The position numbers were made by a program, and so were the translations under genes. Positions 63,212 through 64,000 of a stretch of 64,000 nt of DNA are shown here, one piece after another. The number at the start of each line of letters is the position of its first letter. The first letter of the stretch is position 1. Source of the DNA: Dictyobacter formicarum. Its GTDB lineage: Bacteria > Chloroflexota > Ktedonobacteria > Ktedonobacterales > Ktedonobacteraceae. Under the pieces are notes generated by a model that worked only from the letters and a program-made list of their open reading frames with translations, ran no database searches and was not told the origin of the DNA. The stretch lies in assembly GCF_016587435.1 (NCBI RefSeq), contig NZ_BNJJ01000011.1:186001-250000 (forward strand), given 5' to 3'.

Positions 63212-63540
63212 TTTCTTCTCATTCCATGTGAATTCATGATATTCCAAAACGCATCAGTAAGTGCTTTTAACGTGACGCGATGACGCCATGTACAACTTGC
63301 GCCCAGGCACTGTTCGTGTGCTGTGAACATACACATACACACCACACAAGAGCCACAAGCCTCGGGCTTCAGGTCAATTACTTGTCCATGGTGTTAGATA
63401 GCTGAATAGCGCTATCGATAGAATCAACCGCGCTCGTTTCGGTAGAATTTTTGCATAATCTATTACGCGCTATCAGTACTATTACGTTGCTATTCTCTCT
63501 ACTTGATACACATTTCACCCATAATGGGTACCACTTCAAA

Positions 63541-63583
63541 CAAAAAGAGGCAAGACACCTATACAGGCGTCTTGCCTCTTTTT
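63541..63583 (-). terminator. terminator of the partial hydrolase gene
   Basis: AAAAAGAGGCAAGAC pairs with GTCTTGCCTCTTTTT (perfect 15-bp arms, 11-12-nt loop) and has a T run on both strands. On the minus strand it lies downstream of the hydrolase ending at 63748. Confidence 0.8.
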
Positions 63584-63747
63584 GCATTTCAACTTATAAA
63601 CAAAATAAGTGGCTATGGCGTCTCTTGACAAATTAGCTCATTTGTGGCTTATTCAGATATTTCAAGGGCACGGCGTTTTCCTTCATCAATTTACTGGTTT
63701 CCTGACGCTCCCTTGCGGGCCGGCACCGTGCGCCCAAACCCTTTTTC

Positions 63748-64000
63748 TTACTTATGGAGTTGCTGTTCCAGGAAACGCGCGATTGCTGGATAGGCAAGCA
63801 GGCGATTGCTGCGCTTGATCAGCCCATGACCTTCGTCTTCAAAACGCAGATATTCCACCGGAACCTGGCGCTGGCGTAGTGCAGCTACGATTTGCTCAGC
63901 CTCTCCGACCGGAACACGTGGATCATTGGCACCGTGCACCACAAATAGTGGGGCGGTAATCTTATCGACAGAACGTATCGGCGAAATCTGTTCCAGGAAC
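63748..64000 (-). CDS. alpha/beta hydrolase / S9-type peptidase, C-terminal part (runs off window)
   Basis: Partial: the gene continues beyond base 64000. The visible 84 codons end with [42 protein letters not shown], where the Asp and the final catalytic His of the alpha/beta-hydrolase fold sit. This end is typical of prolyl-oligopeptidase (S9) C-terminal domains and related acylaminoacyl-peptidases. Its nucleophile lies outside the window. A strong terminator follows at 63583-63541. Confidence 0.85.
   Translation of the reverse strand, partial: FLEQISPIRSVDKITAPLFVVHGANDPRVPVGEAEQIVAALRQRQVPVEYLRFEDEGHGLIKRSNRLLAYPAIARFLEQQLHK

Larger units (their letters stand above)
62884..63747. other. 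intergenic region upstream of ftsH
   Basis: 864 bp with no supported gene. It holds a 21-bp palindrome (63191-63211, arms GTACCGTG/CACGGTAC) about 310 bp before the ftsH start, and a strong terminator at 63541-63583. Short frames at 63378-63636 read through that hairpin and are rejected. No clear ftsH promoter was found. Confidence 0.5.

Noticed and set aside
63378..63636. two short frames sharing KEARxLYRxLASFC
   Set aside because: They share the string only because both read through the two arms of the terminator hairpin at 63541-63583.

Overview
The window is a chromosomal stretch of a free-living bacterium that reads like a Ktedonobacteria-type member of the Chloroflexota. The reasons are two F420-dependent luciferase-like oxidoreductases, a CysO/Mec-type cysteine cluster, a GH57 glucanotransferase, a multi-domain GAF/PAS cyclase, intergenic regions noticeably more AT-rich than the genes, and many TTG/GTG starts placed by good Shine-Dalgarno sequences. 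No rRNA is present, so the assignment is an inference. I see no phage, insertion sequence, integron or CRISPR array.

Layout. 0-4.8 kb: a frameshifted secreted-type peptidase/esterase, then an MFS transporter and an AMP-dependent acyl-CoA ligase in one minus-strand unit. 4.8-8.8 kb: an OmpR-type response regulator and histidine kinase, then a membrane acyltransferase. The flanks of this block carry 11-bp-spaced TTCAGC boxes, a likely operator of the system. 9.0-16.9 kb: a plus-strand operon with a Tat lipoprotein sugar-binding protein, two ABC permeases, a DUF1343/NamZ-like exo-muramidase, AnmK, a GntR/UTRA regulator and MurQ. Together these form a muropeptide (MurNAc) uptake and catabolism system. 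17.0-19.8 kb: methylmalonate-semialdehyde dehydrogenase and a class III aminotransferase. 20.1-24.1 kb: a His-rich membrane protein, a YjbQ protein and a patch with decayed genes (a glutathionylspermidine-synthase-like remnant, a truncated isoprenylcysteine methyltransferase-like gene). 24.1-27.1 kb: rhodanese-E1, sulfur carrier, CysM and JAMM protease, a protein-thiocarboxylate cysteine biosynthesis operon whose carrier ends in GG-Arg. 27.4-35.1 kb: HEAT-repeat protein, orphan molybdenum hydroxylase large subunit, two F420-dependent oxidoreductases, a Gfo/Idh/MocA oxidoreductase and tRNA-His.

35.2-41 kb: small membrane protein, serine acetyltransferase, nucleoside hydrolase, PPi-type phosphofructokinase, phosphopentomutase and a GNAT. 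41-47 kb: phosphomannomutase, succinyl-CoA synthetase (sucCD), histone-deacetylase-like AcuC and a GNAT. 47-54 kb: adenylate-cyclase-like sensor, NAD-binding epimerase-like protein and a membrane histidine kinase/response regulator pair. 54-60.5 kb: GH57 glucanotransferase, glutamine amidotransferase, PP2C phosphatase and nucleotidyltransferase. 60.6-64 kb: FtsH and the C-terminal end of an alpha/beta hydrolase that runs off the window.

The most unusual structure not explained by genes is a dispersed repeat family of four copies (35752-35855, 47182-47294, 59167-59262, 59293-59395). Each copy has a long, almost perfect hairpin whose sequence differs between copies, followed by a conserved tail of about 45 bp that contains a second, co-varying mini-hairpin.
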